Shown one piece after another: positions 16,828 to 25,583 of a stretch of DNA of 64,000 nt; position 1 is the stretch's first letter, and the number at the start of each line of letters is the position of its first letter. The DNA comes from PALSA-894 sp034669145 (GTDB taxonomy: Bacteria > Pseudomonadota > Alphaproteobacteria > Rhizobiales > Xanthobacteraceae): NCBI GenBank assembly GCA_034669145.1, contig JAXDNY010000261.1, forward strand, positions 27,328 through 91,327, written 5' to 3'. The notes under the pieces were generated by a model. It was not told the DNA's origin. It ran no database searches and saw only the letters and a program-made list of their open reading frames with translations. A program made the position numbers and the translations under genes.

Positions 16828-17796
16828 TCATGCGGCGCGTGACTGGGACAATTCCTCAGCCGCTCCGCTCATCGCCTCGCGGTATTCGCGGATCAGCCGC
16901 GCGCACAATTCGGCGGTGCTCGGCACATCGTCGATGCTGCCGACGCCTTGTCCGGCCGACCACACGTTTTTCCAGGCACGTTTTTCGTGATTGAGATCGA
17001 GCTGCTTGGTCGTCGCCGCCAGATCGATGTCTGTAGCACCAGCGGCGTCGATGCTCGGCCGCAGGAAGTTTCCATGCACGCCGCTGATCGCCGCCGTGTA
17101 GACGATGTCGTTCGCGTTCGTGTCGACGATCATGTCCTTGAACTGCGGCGCCGCCATGCTCTCGCGCGTCGCGATGAAGCGCGTGCCGAGATAGGCGAGG
17201 TCGGCGCCGAGCATGCGCGCTGCCGCGATATGGCGCCCGGTCGACATCACGCCGGACAGAAGGATGGTCTTGCCGAAGTGCCGGCGGATCTCCGGGATCA
17301 GGGCGAACGGGCTGAGCAGGCCGGCATGACCGCCGGCGCCCGCGCACACCGCGATCAGGCCGTCGACGCCGGCCTCCGCCGCCTTGCGCGCGTGGCGCAT
17401 GTTGATCACGTCATGAAACACGAGCCCGCCATAGCCCTGCACGGCGCCGACCAGTTCCTTCACGGCGCCGAGTGAGGTGATGATCAGCGGCACCTTGTGT
17501 TTGATGGAGATTTCAAGATCGGCCTGCAGGCGCGGATTGCTTTTGTGCACGATCAGATTGACGCCGAACGGCGCGGTGGCGCGGCCGGTATCGCGCTCGA
17601 TGCGGTCGAGCCGCTCGCGGATTTCCACGAGCCATCCCTCGAAGGCTTCGCTCGACCGGTTGTTGAGCGCCGGAAAGGTGCCGACGATCCCGGCACGGCA
17701 GGCTTCCACAACCAGGTCCGGATTGGACACGAGGAACATCGGCGCGGCGACCGCCGGGATCGACAGACGACCGTGAAACTGGACAGGGATCGGCAA
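16828..17796 (-). CDS. Nitronate monooxygenase-like flavoprotein
   Basis: FMN-dependent enzyme of the NMO/2-nitropropane dioxygenase family, TIM barrel, about 322 residues. Visible: LSIPAVAAPMFLVSNPDLV at the N terminus, GTFPALN, the FMN-phosphate region AVCAGAGGHAG and the GAD-AYLGTRF segment. The longest frame starts at GTG 17808, but GGAGGT ends 5 bases before TTG 17796, so the TTG is the likely start. It lies 15 bases upstream of the CDF transporter gene on the same strand and could be cotranscribed. In this family the native substrate is often unknown; detoxification of nitronates is the family activity. Confidence 0.85.
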   Translation of the reverse strand: MPIPVQFHGRLSIPAVAAPMFLVSNPDLVVEACRAGIVGTFPALNNRSSEAFEGWLVEIRERLDRIERDTGRATAPFGVNLIVHKSNPRLQADLEISIKHKVPLIITSLGAVKELVGAVQGYGGLVFHDVINMRHARKAAEAGVDGLIAVCAGAGGHAGLLSPFALIPEIRRHFGKTILLSGVMSTGRHIAAARMLGADLAYLGTRFIATRESMAAPQFKDMIVDTNANDIVYTAAISGVHGNFLRPSIDAAGATDIDLAATTKQLDLNHEKRAWKNVWSAGQGVGSIDDVPSTAELCARLIREYREAMSGAAEELSQSRAA

Positions 17797-17877
17797 TGGG
17801 ACCTCCACTGCGGACAGGTATCCGCGGAGGGACCATTTCCGCAGCGGCGGGGCGCGTCAAGGGCGGGTAGCGGCGGT

Positions 17878-18168
17878 TTAGCGCGCGTTGAGCGGCGCGA
17901 GGGCGCCTTTGGCGGGAGCGCCCCGCGCTTCCTTGCCAAGCTGGTCGTAGCAGGCGAGGCGGTCGGCGCTCGCCGGTATCGCCGCACAGGCGGAAAGGCT
18001 CGGCGACTGCGCCTCGTCGGCCGGCGTGACCACATGCCACAACACGGGCGCAGCCATGGTGAGCGCGCTGCACGCCACGATCGCAAGCGAGGCCGCGAGC
18101 AGCGCGGCACTGAGCGGCCTGCTGAGCCGATCCGGCCGTTCGGCCTGATTGAGATGGACTGCCGTCAT
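17878..18168 (-). CDS. Small membrane-anchored protein with RLACYD motif
   Basis: A 96-residue protein of unknown function. One hydrophobic segment (about 22-46, LSAALLAASLAIVACSALTMAA) follows a short polar N terminus, so it is a single-span or anchored protein with a periplasmic C-terminal part. That part contains CAAIPASADRLACYDQL, a motif (Cys, then RLxCYD) shared by many otherwise different exported proteobacterial proteins. ATG 18168 has GGAGG 7 bases upstream; the longer frame to 18234 has no support. It sits between two enzyme genes on the same strand. Confidence 0.65.
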   Translation of the reverse strand: MTAVHLNQAERPDRLSRPLSAALLAASLAIVACSALTMAAPVLWHVVTPADEAQSPSLSACAAIPASADRLACYDQLGKEARGAPAKGALAPLNAR

Positions 18169-18291
18169 GACATGTCCTCCAAATTCCTTGAGAGCGCCAC
18201 CGGGCCCTCGCCGATGAGATGCGCAGCCGGGCATAGGAATTCGAGACGGGAAACCGGCCCGCGATATAAATGCCGCATAAGTGATTGGCCG

Positions 18292-19317
18292 TTACTCGGC
18301 GGCGAGGCGTTCTTTCGCGCGCAGGCGCGGCATCACGTGCTCGGCGAAAAGTTCGATCGAGCGGCGGGCTTCGTCGAACGTGATATCGCCAAAGGCAAAC
18401 CGGCACGCGATGTAGTTCACGCCCGACTCATCGACCTGCGCCTGCAACTGATCGGCGACGCTCTGCGGCGAGCCCGCGATCATGCGGCCATTGGCGCCGT
18501 CCCCGTCGAATTCCGCCGGATAGACGACCCCGACCGGCCGCGTGCCGTGTTCGAGCCAAAGCCTCATGAAGCTCGCGTACCAGCCCCGGTATCCGCGCCG
18601 CGCAATGCCAAGCGCCGCCTCGTCCGTGTCGGCGACCACGATGTGCCGCGCAACGCCCGTCTTCGAGCCCGCGATATTGCGGGGATGCAGCGACCAATAG
18701 TGTTTGACCAGCTTGCGCGCGACATGCGCCGGCGTGTTGGTCACGATGTTCATGCCGCTGCGCGCGGGACGTTCGGTATTCTCCGGCGTGCCGACGCCGT
18801 ACCACAGCGGCGGGTGCGGCTTCTGCAGCGGCTCGAGCACCAGCGGCACGTTCTTGAAGCGATAGAACTCACCCTCGAAATCGAGCGTGCGGCCTTGCAG
18901 GCCGCGCATCAGCACGTCGAACGCCTCGATGAACATCTTTCCGAGCTTTTCCGGGTCGAGCCCGTAATAGCGCACCTCGATCGGCGAGATGCCCTTGCCG
19001 ACGCCGAACTGGAAGCGTCCGCCGCTCATCTGGTCGAGCATGCAGATTTCCTCGATCAGCCGGATCGGGTGATAGAGCGGCAGCGTGTAGACCAGCGGCC
19101 CGAAGTTCAGGCGCTTGGTGCGCTGCGCGACCGCCGATAGAAACACGCTCGGCGAGGGCGCCATGCCGAGCGGCGTCGAGTGATGCTCGGCCACCTGATA
19201 GCAGTAGAAGCCGAGCCGGTCGTAAAGCTCGGTCAGCTTCAGCCGGTCCTCGTAGAAATCGCGCAGCGGCGCGCCGGAGGAATCCAGGTGGTCGAATACG
19301 CCGAACGATAGTGCCAT
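18292..19317 (-). CDS. LLM-class flavin-dependent oxidoreductase
   Basis: Luciferase-like monooxygenase of 341 residues. Begins MALSFGVFDHLDSSG and has the bacterial luciferase hallmarks: YQVAEHHSTPLGMAPSPSVFLSAVAQRTKRL, PLYHPIRLIEEICMLDQMSGGRFQFGVGKG, then the mobile C-terminal region. It lies downstream of the cyclase-family gene on the same strand, with a hairpin-rich repeat in the 126-base gap. Likely uses FMNH2 or F420 and oxygen on an unknown small organic substrate; the neighbouring cyclase and Bug-type genes hint at catabolism, which is inference only. Confidence 0.88.
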   Translation of the reverse strand: MALSFGVFDHLDSSGAPLRDFYEDRLKLTELYDRLGFYCYQVAEHHSTPLGMAPSPSVFLSAVAQRTKRLNFGPLVYTLPLYHPIRLIEEICMLDQMSGGRFQFGVGKGISPIEVRYYGLDPEKLGKMFIEAFDVLMRGLQGRTLDFEGEFYRFKNVPLVLEPLQKPHPPLWYGVGTPENTERPARSGMNIVTNTPAHVARKLVKHYWSLHPRNIAGSKTGVARHIVVADTDEAALGIARRGYRGWYASFMRLWLEHGTRPVGVVYPAEFDGDGANGRMIAGSPQSVADQLQAQVDESGVNYIACRFAFGDITFDEARRSIELFAEHVMPRLRAKERLAAE

Positions 19318-19341
19318 TGGATCGTCTCTGTCTCCGCCGCG

Positions 19342-19442
19342 CTGTCATGCCCCGCGAAAGCGGGGCATGACAGTAAACGCTGATAGCGGGGCCGTTCGCA
19401 AGGTTCGAGGCTACTGGATCGCCCGCCTTCGCGGGCGATGAC
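19342..19442. repeat. Two-hairpin intergenic repeat
   Basis: A perfect 14-bp stem (CTGTCATGCCCCGC, loop GAAA, then its complement) at 19342-19373, and a second 8-bp stem TCGCCCGC-CTTC-GCGGGCGA at 19419-19438 followed by TGAC. Both motifs resemble the short palindromic repeats scattered through Bradyrhizobium and Rhodopseudomonas genomes. The element fills the gap between two minus-strand genes and could form RNA hairpins between them. Confidence 0.65.
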
Positions 19443-19443
19443 T

Positions 19444-20217
19444 TCACGATTCGATAATCGCCACGGCTCTTGTCCACCCGGCCGACGCCTTCTCGATCTT
19501 CACCGGGAAGCACACGACCTTGAAGCCGTGGTCGGGAAGCGCATCGAGGTTGGAGAGCTTCTCCATGTGGCAATAGCCGATCTCGCGCCCCGCCTTGTGG
19601 CCTTCCCAGATGATGCTGGCGTCACCGGTCTCCTTGTAGCGCTTCGCCGTATAGCTGAACGGCGCATCCCAGCTCCATGCGTTGGTGCCGGTGACGCGAA
19701 CGCCCTGTTTGAGCAGGAACAGCGTCGCCTCGCGCCCCATGCCGCAGCCGGTGTCGAGGAAGTTCGGCTGGCCGTAAGCTTTGCCCGCGGACGTATTCAC
19801 CAGCACGATGTCGAGCGGCTTGAGCCGATAGTTCAGGCGGTCGAGCTCGCGCTTCACGTCGTCGGCCGTGCACACGTAGCCGTCCGCCTTGCTGCGGAAG
19901 TCGAGCTTCACGGCATCGTTGAAGCACCATTCGAGCGGCACTTCGTCGATCGTCAGCGACGGCTTGCCGTTATCCATCGTGGGATGGAAGTGATACGGCG
20001 CGTCGAGGTGCGTGCCGTTGTGCGTCGAGATCGCGACATTCTCGACCGCGGGCCCGGCGCCATCAGGAAGCTGATCGATCGGGACGCCGAACACCTGATG
20101 GAAATTCTCCGCGCCGGCCTTGTGGTCGACGTAGCTGATCTGCGGCAGCATGTAGGGCGGATCGGAGGCGATGCCCGCTTTCAGCGCAACCGAGATGTCG
20201 ATGATACGGCGGGCCAT
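19444..20217 (-). CDS. Cyclase-family (kynurenine formamidase-like) hydrolase
   Basis: Metal-dependent hydrolase of the cyclase superfamily (KynB-like fold), 257 residues. The metal-binding signature HNGTHLDAPYHF is intact, and DIVLVNTSAGKAYG and TGTNAWSWD are the usual later blocks. It begins MARRIIDISVALKAGI, as expected. Such proteins act as formamidases, isatin hydrolases or on lactone-like substrates; which one applies cannot be told. It is divergent from the Bug-type receptor at 20366, and genes of these two families are often neighbours in alpha- and betaproteobacteria, suggesting uptake and breakdown of the same compound. Confidence 0.85.
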   Translation of the reverse strand: MARRIIDISVALKAGIASDPPYMLPQISYVDHKAGAENFHQVFGVPIDQLPDGAGPAVENVAISTHNGTHLDAPYHFHPTMDNGKPSLTIDEVPLEWCFNDAVKLDFRSKADGYVCTADDVKRELDRLNYRLKPLDIVLVNTSAGKAYGQPNFLDTGCGMGREATLFLLKQGVRVTGTNAWSWDAPFSYTAKRYKETGDASIIWEGHKAGREIGYCHMEKLSNLDALPDHGFKVVCFPVKIEKASAGWTRAVAIIES

Positions 20218-20365
20218 GTTTTGCTCCTGGTGGATTCGTCTCTAGCCACAAGCTTGCCGGGTTTGGATCGCGTTCGCCAGCCTGGCGCGCTTGACCGCTG
20301 TCCGGTTTGCGGTACCAAAGATCAAGCCCGTTCTCGTTGGGTATGGCAAAAAGGGAGGAACCCCA

Positions 20366-21358
20366 ATGCGACGCAGGGACATTCTGATCGGCGCCGGCGC
20401 CACGATGTTCGCCGGACATGCATTCGCGCAGACCTATCCGGATCGCCCGATCACCATCACCAATGGCTATGGGCCCGGCGGTTCGACCGATATCGCGGCG
20501 CGTCTGCTGATGGATCAGATGGCGCCGACGCTCAGTCCGAATGCGCGCATGATCATCGAGAACAAGCCCGGCGCAAGCGGCACAATTGCGAGCACCTGGG
20601 TGGCCCGCCAGCCTGCCGACGGCTACTCGCTGATGATTTCGGAGTCGTCCTCATTCGCGATCTGGCCCGCGATGCACGAGAGCGGAACGAAGTACAAGCC
20701 GCTGGAGGACTTCGCGTGGATTTCGGCGATCTGCACCGCTCCGCTGGTGCTGATCGTCAGCAAGGAATTCCCCGCCAAAGACGCGAAGGAAGCATTCGGC
20801 GTGCTGCGCTCCGAGCGGTCGCAAAAGCTCGACTATTCGAGTTCGGGTCCGGGTTCGATCCCGCACATCGCGGCCGAGATGTTGAAATACGTCCTCGGCA
20901 AAGGCGCGGTGTCGCAGCACATTCCGTATCGCGGCGGCGCTCCCGCAGTGCTGAGCGTCGCCAAGAACGAGACGGCGTGGGGCGTGGCTTCGCTCGGCTC
21001 GGCGGCCGGGCAAATTCAGGGCGACCTCATACGCGCGCTGGCGGTGACGAGCGCGAAGCGGTTTCCGGCATTCCCGGATGTGCCGACCTTCACGGAACTC
21101 GGCATGACGGAGATGGAGCTTGCGATCTTCTACCTGCTGCATGCGCCGGCAGGTTTGCCGCGCGACATCACCGAGCGGCTCGGCAAATCTGCCACGTCGG
21201 CGCTTGCCCACACGCCGACGCAGGAGAAGTTCATCGGGGCGGGGATGGAAGCCTGGACGGGTACCAACACACCGGACAGCGCACGCGGCATCGTTCAGAC
21301 CGAGCTCAATCGCTTCAAGGCGGTCGGGGAGCGAACGGGGATCAAGATCACCGGATAG
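20366..21358 (+). CDS. Bug-family (TctC) binding protein, Tat-type leader
   Basis: Second orphan tripartite tricarboxylate transporter receptor in the window, 330 residues. The leader MRRRDILIGAGATMFAGHAFA has an RRxxI pattern that could be a twin-arginine signal. Family marks: ITITNGYGPGGSTDIAARLLMDQM, IENKPGASGTIAS, PYRGGAPAVLSV. AAGGGAGGA precedes ATG 20366. No TctAB genes are adjacent. Divergent from the cyclase-family hydrolase gene, with which it may share a substrate. The stop lies 15 bases from the convergent ABC permease gene. Confidence 0.87.
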   Translation: MRRRDILIGAGATMFAGHAFAQTYPDRPITITNGYGPGGSTDIAARLLMDQMAPTLSPNARMIIENKPGASGTIASTWVARQPADGYSLMISESSSFAIWPAMHESGTKYKPLEDFAWISAICTAPLVLIVSKEFPAKDAKEAFGVLRSERSQKLDYSSSGPGSIPHIAAEMLKYVLGKGAVSQHIPYRGGAPAVLSVAKNETAWGVASLGSAAGQIQGDLIRALAVTSAKRFPAFPDVPTFTELGMTEMELAIFYLLHAPAGLPRDITERLGKSATSALAHTPTQEKFIGAGMEAWTGTNTPDSARGIVQTELNRFKAVGERTGIKITG

Positions 21359-21373
21359 CAGAAAGCGCATGCG

Positions 21374-22135
21374 TCAGTTTTTGAGCCGATAGCCGGTCTT
21401 GAAAATCCACGCGATCGTTCCGACGCAGAGCGCAAGGAAGAACAGCGCCATCGCGAGGCTGACGCCGACATGCACGTCGGACGATTCGAAGAAGCTCCAG
21501 CGGAAGCCGCTGACCAGATAGACGATCGGGTTGAACAGCGCGATCTTCTGCCAGAGCGGCGGCAGCACGCTGATCGAGTAGAACGTGCCGCCGAGGAACG
21601 TCAGCGGCGTGATGATGAGCAACGGCACGACCTGCAGCTTCTCGAATCCGTCGGCCCAGACGCCGAGAATGAAGCCGAACAGGCTGAACGTGACGGCGGT
21701 GAGCACCAGGAAGGCGATCATCCAGAACGGATGCGCGATGCGCAGCGGGACGAACAGCCCGGCGGTGGCGAGCACGATCAGCCCGAGAATGATCGATTTT
21801 GTCGCCGCCGCACCGACGAAGCCAAGCACCATCTCGATATAGGAGATCGGCGCCGAGAGGTGCTCGTAGATCGTGCCGACGAAGCGCGGGAAATAGATAC
21901 CGAACGAGGCGTTCGCGGTGCTCTGCGTCAGCAGCATCAGCATGATCAGGCCCGGCACGATGAACGCGCCGTAGCTGATGCCGTCGATCTCGGTAATGCG
22001 CGAGCCGATCGCCGCGCCGAACACCACGAAATAGAGCGACGTCGAAATCACCGGCGACACGATGCTTTGCAGCAGCGTGCGGCCCGTGCGGGCCATTTCG
22101 AAGACGTAGATCGCGCGGACGGCGTGCAGATTCAT
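21374..22135 (-). CDS. ABC-2 type transporter permease
   Basis: Inner-membrane permease of 253 residues with six predicted membrane segments and the ABC-2 signature region around FEKLQVVPLLIITPLTFLGGTFYSISVLPPLWQKIALFNPIVYLVSGFRW, seen here in parts. Its start overlaps the stop of the upstream ATPase gene by 4 bases (22132-22135), so the two form one exporter. The sequence resembles the YadH/NodJ branch that exports lipids, polysaccharides or drugs. The substrate is unknown. Confidence 0.88.
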   Translation of the reverse strand: MNLHAVRAIYVFEMARTGRTLLQSIVSPVISTSLYFVVFGAAIGSRITEIDGISYGAFIVPGLIMLMLLTQSTANASFGIYFPRFVGTIYEHLSAPISYIEMVLGFVGAAATKSIILGLIVLATAGLFVPLRIAHPFWMIAFLVLTAVTFSLFGFILGVWADGFEKLQVVPLLIITPLTFLGGTFYSISVLPPLWQKIALFNPIVYLVSGFRWSFFESSDVHVGVSLAMALFFLALCVGTIAWIFKTGYRLKN

Positions 22136-23058
22136 CGTTCTTGCCTGACCAGACCAACGAAAATGTCCTCCAGGGAGCTTTGCGTCGTGTGGAGGTCCTT
22201 GAAGCGGATTTCCGCGCGGTTGAGCTCCTGTAAGAGCGCCGTGATGCCGGTGCGCTCGCCCTGCGTGTCATAGGTGTAGATCAGGTCCATCCCTTCGGCG
22301 CCCAGAGCCAGATGAAGCGCCGCGAGGTCGTCCGGAATCGAGGTGAGACGCTTCTGCAGATGCAGCGTCAATTGCTTCTTGCCGAGCTTGCGCATCAGCT
22401 CGGCCTTCTCCTCGACCAGAATGATCTCGCCGTGATTGATGACGCCGATCCGGTCGGCCATGTGCTCGGCTTCCTCGATGTAGTGCGTCGTCAGGATGAT
22501 GGTGACACCCGATGCGCGCAAATCGCGCACGACCTGCCACATGTCCTGGCGCAGTTCGACATCGACACCCGCGGTCGGCTCATCGAGGAACAGGATTTGC
22601 GGCTCGTGCGAGAGCGCCTTGGCGATCATCACGCGGCGCTTCATGCCGCCCGACAGCGTCATGATCTTGCTGTCCCGGCGGTCCCAAAGGCTGAGGTCTT
22701 TCAAAATCTTTTCAACGAACGCCGGGTTCGGCCGTTTCCCGAACAGCAGGCGGCTGAAGTTCACCGTCGCCAGCACGGATTCAAAGGCGTCGGTGGTCAA
22801 CTCCTGCGGCACCAGGCCGATCAGCGAGCGCGCCGCGCGGTAGTCCTTTATGAAGTGATGCCCGTCCACCAGCACCGAACCCGAGGTCGGATTGACGATG
22901 CCGCAGATGATGTTGATCAGCGTAGTCTTGCCGGCGCCGTTGGGCCCGAGCAGCGCGAAAATCTCCCCGCGCCGGATGTCCAGATTGATGCCCTTGAGCG
23001 CGTGCAGCCCGGACGCATATGTCTTGACGAGATTCGTGACCGAAATAACGGACTGCAT
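22132..23058 (-). CDS. ABC transporter ATP-binding protein
   Basis: ATPase partner of the ABC-2 permease, 308 residues. Walker A GPNGAGKTT, Q-loop VPQELT, signature LSGGMKRR, Walker B ILFLDEPTAGVD and switch His in LTTHYIEEAE are intact. The C-terminal 80 residues form the accessory region of YadG/NodI-type ATPases. The frame is open upstream to 23520, but homology starts at MQSVISVTNLVKTY, so ATG 23058 was chosen although no Shine-Dalgarno is visible. Divergent from the cupin gene across 212 bases without another recognisable gene. Confidence 0.9.
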   Translation of the reverse strand: MQSVISVTNLVKTYASGLHALKGINLDIRRGEIFALLGPNGAGKTTLINIICGIVNPTSGSVLVDGHHFIKDYRAARSLIGLVPQELTTDAFESVLATVNFSRLLFGKRPNPAFVEKILKDLSLWDRRDSKIMTLSGGMKRRVMIAKALSHEPQILFLDEPTAGVDVELRQDMWQVVRDLRASGVTIILTTHYIEEAEHMADRIGVINHGEIILVEEKAELMRKLGKKQLTLHLQKRLTSIPDDLAALHLALGAEGMDLIYTYDTQGERTGITALLQELNRAEIRFKDLHTTQSSLEDIFVGLVRQER

Positions 23059-23270
23059 GAGGGGAGGGCACCGGGGAGATTCGGGGGGACGCAACGCGAT
23101 ATAGGGTCTTGCCGCCCCGAATGCACGGGGGCAGGGAACCATCAATTGTGTTGATGGACCTTGCCCCGCGGCACGGCCTGCGCCTGATCGCTGAAGCGCA
23201 CACAAAACACCGCAATTGGAGCCAAGAAATCCGCGATCCGGTGACCAGATTAGAGCGGAGAGAGGTCGTG

Positions 23271-23702
23271 ATGGATCAGCACCACCCGCGTCGCGGTATC
23301 GGCCGGTTCGACTTGAACGAGATTGCGCGCAGCTTTCCGGCAACGTCGCAGACGCTGCTGCTCGATACCTACCTGACGGACGAGCAGGCCGCGAGCGCGC
23401 GGGTCTTTCGGGTGTACCGGCCGACGCCACCGCACTACCACGCCGGCAGCGACGAATATCTTTATGTGCTTTCCGGCAAGGGCACGTTCTGGCTGGGCGA
23501 TCCGGAAAACGGCGGGGCATTCGAGCCGGGGCATCTCCTGTTCTTCAAGCGCCGTACCATCCACGCCTTGCCGGATATCATCGAAGGTCCGGTGGTGTTC
23601 CTGGCGCTCGACACGCCGCGCCGCGATCCCAAGGACATTATCTTCGTCAATCCGGAAGACGGCACCCCGGAAAGCTTCATACACGACAAGGCGCGCGGCT
23701 GA
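23271..23702 (+). CDS. Cupin-domain protein
   Basis: Single-domain cupin of 143 residues. The first cupin motif is PPHYHAGSDEYLYVLSGKGTFWLGD with two His and a Glu as likely metal ligands, and the second is PGHLLFFKRRTIHAL with the fourth His. The N-terminal 35 residues are extra to the barrel. GGAGAGAGG lies shortly before ATG 23271; a GTG one codon upstream is also possible. No operon partner: dusA follows after 52 bases on the same strand. Function unknown; cupins of this size include isomerases, dioxygenases and binding proteins. Confidence 0.8.
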   Translation: MDQHHPRRGIGRFDLNEIARSFPATSQTLLLDTYLTDEQAASARVFRVYRPTPPHYHAGSDEYLYVLSGKGTFWLGDPENGGAFEPGHLLFFKRRTIHALPDIIEGPVVFLALDTPRRDPKDIIFVNPEDGTPESFIHDKARG

Positions 23703-23754
23703 GGTGTCCCTGGCTCCAGTTGCGTGAGGAAGCGAATGGCGCCAAATAGGCGCG

Positions 23755-24753
23755 ATGCAGCCCCCGCGTACGTTCTCGATCGCACCCATGATGGAATGGA
23801 CCGACCGGCATTGCCGGTTTTTCCATCGCCTGCTTACGCGCCGCGCGCTGCTCTATACCGAGATGATCACGACCGGCGCCGTGCTGCGCGGCGATCGCGC
23901 GCGCCTGCTCGGCTTCGATCCGGCCGAGCATCCGGTGGCGGTGCAGCTCGGCGGGTCGGACGCGCGCGCGCTGGCCGAATGCGCGCGCATCTGCGCGGAC
24001 ATGGGCTACGACGAGATCAATCTCAATGTCGGCTGTCCGTCCGATCGCGTGCGGGAAGGGCGCTTCGGCGCCTGCCTGATGGCCGAGCCGGCGCTGGTCG
24101 GCGAATGCGTCGCCGCCATGAAGGCGGCGGTCGCGGTTCCGGTGACGGTGAAGTGCCGCATCGGGATCGACGAGCAGGACCCGGAAGAGTCGCTCGACAC
24201 GCTCACCCGCATCGTGGTCGCGGCGAAAGTCGACGCGCTGATCGTGCATGCCCGCAAGGCCTGGCTCGACGGGCTTTCGCCGCGCGAGAACCGCGACATC
24301 CCGCCGCTCGATTACGATCGTGTGTGCCGGCTCAAGCGCGCCAATCCCGATCTCCACATTTCAATCAACGGCGGTATCGCGAGCGTGGAGCAGGCGGCCG
24401 CCCACCTCGCACAGGTCGACGGCGTGATGATGGGCCGCGCGGCCTATCAGGAGGCGTGGCGGTTGCTCGGCGTCGATCCGCTGATCTATGGCGCGCCCGC
24501 GCCTTATCCCTCGCCCAAGGCCGCACTCGAAGCGTTCTTCCCCTATGTGGAGCGCGAGCTTGCGCGCGGCACGCGGCTGCATTCCATGACCCGCCACATC
24601 CTCGGCCTGTTCCAGGGCGTGCCCGGCGCGCGCGCGTTCCGCCGCCATGTCGCGACGCAAGCCGTCAAACCCGGAGCGGGCATTGCGGTCCTGCGCGAGG
24701 CGCTGGACCTCGTGATGGACGCGCGGCCGGATTTGGCGCACATCGCAGCGTGA
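23755..24753 (+). CDS. dusA: tRNA-dihydrouridine synthase A
   Basis: FMN- and NADPH-dependent enzyme reducing uridines 20 and 20a in the D-loop of tRNAs. 332 residues. Visible: FSIAPMMEWTDRHCRFFHRLLTRRALLYTEMI at the start, the active-site stretch DEINLNVGCPSDRVREGRFGACLM with the catalytic Cys, VKCRIGID, and the FMN-phosphate region INGGIAS and MMGRAAY. All match DusA rather than DusB or DusC. Its stop overlaps the GTG start of the next gene by 4 bases. Confidence 0.95.
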   Translation: MQPPRTFSIAPMMEWTDRHCRFFHRLLTRRALLYTEMITTGAVLRGDRARLLGFDPAEHPVAVQLGGSDARALAECARICADMGYDEINLNVGCPSDRVREGRFGACLMAEPALVGECVAAMKAAVAVPVTVKCRIGIDEQDPEESLDTLTRIVVAAKVDALIVHARKAWLDGLSPRENRDIPPLDYDRVCRLKRANPDLHISINGGIASVEQAAAHLAQVDGVMMGRAAYQEAWRLLGVDPLIYGAPAPYPSPKAALEAFFPYVERELARGTRLHSMTRHILGLFQGVPGARAFRRHVATQAVKPGAGIAVLREALDLVMDARPDLAHIAA

Positions 24754-25580
24754 TCTCCGGCATCCCGCTCAGCGAACTTGCCTGGCTCGGGGCCGTCATT
24801 GTGGCGGGCGGCGTGCTTGCGGGATTTCTCGCCGGGCTGTTCGGCATCGGCGGCGGCGCGATCATCGTGCCGGTGCTGTACGAGGTGTTCCGCGTCATCG
24901 GCGTGGCGGACGAGGTGCGCATGCAGCTTTGCATCGGCACGTCGCTCGCCATCATCGTACCGACCACGATCCGCTCCTACGTGGCGCATCGCGCGCGCGG
25001 CGCCGTGCTGCCGGACGTCTTGCGCGCCTGGACGATCCCAACCGTCGTGGGCGTCGCCATCGGTTCGGGCCTCGCGACGTTCGCGCCGCCGGCCGTGTTC
25101 AAGATCGCGTTCATCGTGCTGGCGGCGATCGTTGCGGGGCGACTCTTTGGCGGCGACAAATGGCGGCTCGGCGACACACTGCCCGGCCGCATCGGCATGG
25201 CCGCCTACGGTCTCGGAATCGGGCTTGCGTCATCGCTGATGGGCGTGAGCGGCGGCTCGATGTCCGGCATGGTGCTCACCCTCTACGGCAAGCCCATCCA
25301 TTCGGCGGTCGGCACCGCGGCCGGGCTCGGTGTGCCGCTCACCATCGCTGGCACGATCGGCTACGTGCTCGCGGGACTGCCGCACCAGGCGCTGACGCCG
25401 CCCTTTTCGCTCGGCTTTGTGTCGCTGCTCGGCGTTGTCCTGATGGCGCCGGTGTCGAGCTTCACGGCGATCTACGGGGTGCGCGTGGCGCATGCGCTGC
25501 CGCGGCGGCAGCTTGAGATCGCGTTCGGAGTCTTTCTGCTGGCGGTTTCGGTGCGCTTCGCCGTGAGCCTGATCCCGTAA
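24750..25580 (+). CDS. TauE/SafE-family sulfite exporter-like permease
   Basis: Polytopic membrane protein of 276 residues, about eight hydrophobic segments in two repeats. The family pattern GFLAGLFGIGGGAIIVPVL occurs in the first repeat and GLASSLMGVSGGSMSGMVL in the second. The start is GTG 24750, inside the dusA stop (GTGA overlap); no other start follows before the first membrane helix. TauE/SafE members move sulfite, sulfoacetate or other anionic sulfur or carboxylate compounds; this one is unassigned. Convergent with the retropepsin-like gene, 3 bases away. Confidence 0.87.
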   Translation: MISGIPLSELAWLGAVIVAGGVLAGFLAGLFGIGGGAIIVPVLYEVFRVIGVADEVRMQLCIGTSLAIIVPTTIRSYVAHRARGAVLPDVLRAWTIPTVVGVAIGSGLATFAPPAVFKIAFIVLAAIVAGRLFGGDKWRLGDTLPGRIGMAAYGLGIGLASSLMGVSGGSMSGMVLTLYGKPIHSAVGTAAGLGVPLTIAGTIGYVLAGLPHQALTPPFSLGFVSLLGVVLMAPVSSFTAIYGVRVAHALPRRQLEIAFGVFLLAVSVRFAVSLIP

Positions 25581-25583
25581 GCC

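Noticed and set aside
22132..23520. A 462-codon form of the ABC ATPase with a long N-terminal extension
   Set aside because: ATPase homology starts at MQSVISVTNLV (23058) and the extension is a low-complexity Arg/Pro/Ser stretch.
23724..25580. One long protein fusing the dusA region to the TauE-like permease
   Set aside because: The first 340 codons of that frame are out of frame with dusA and Arg-rich; dusA itself is complete and the permease starts at its GTGA overlap.
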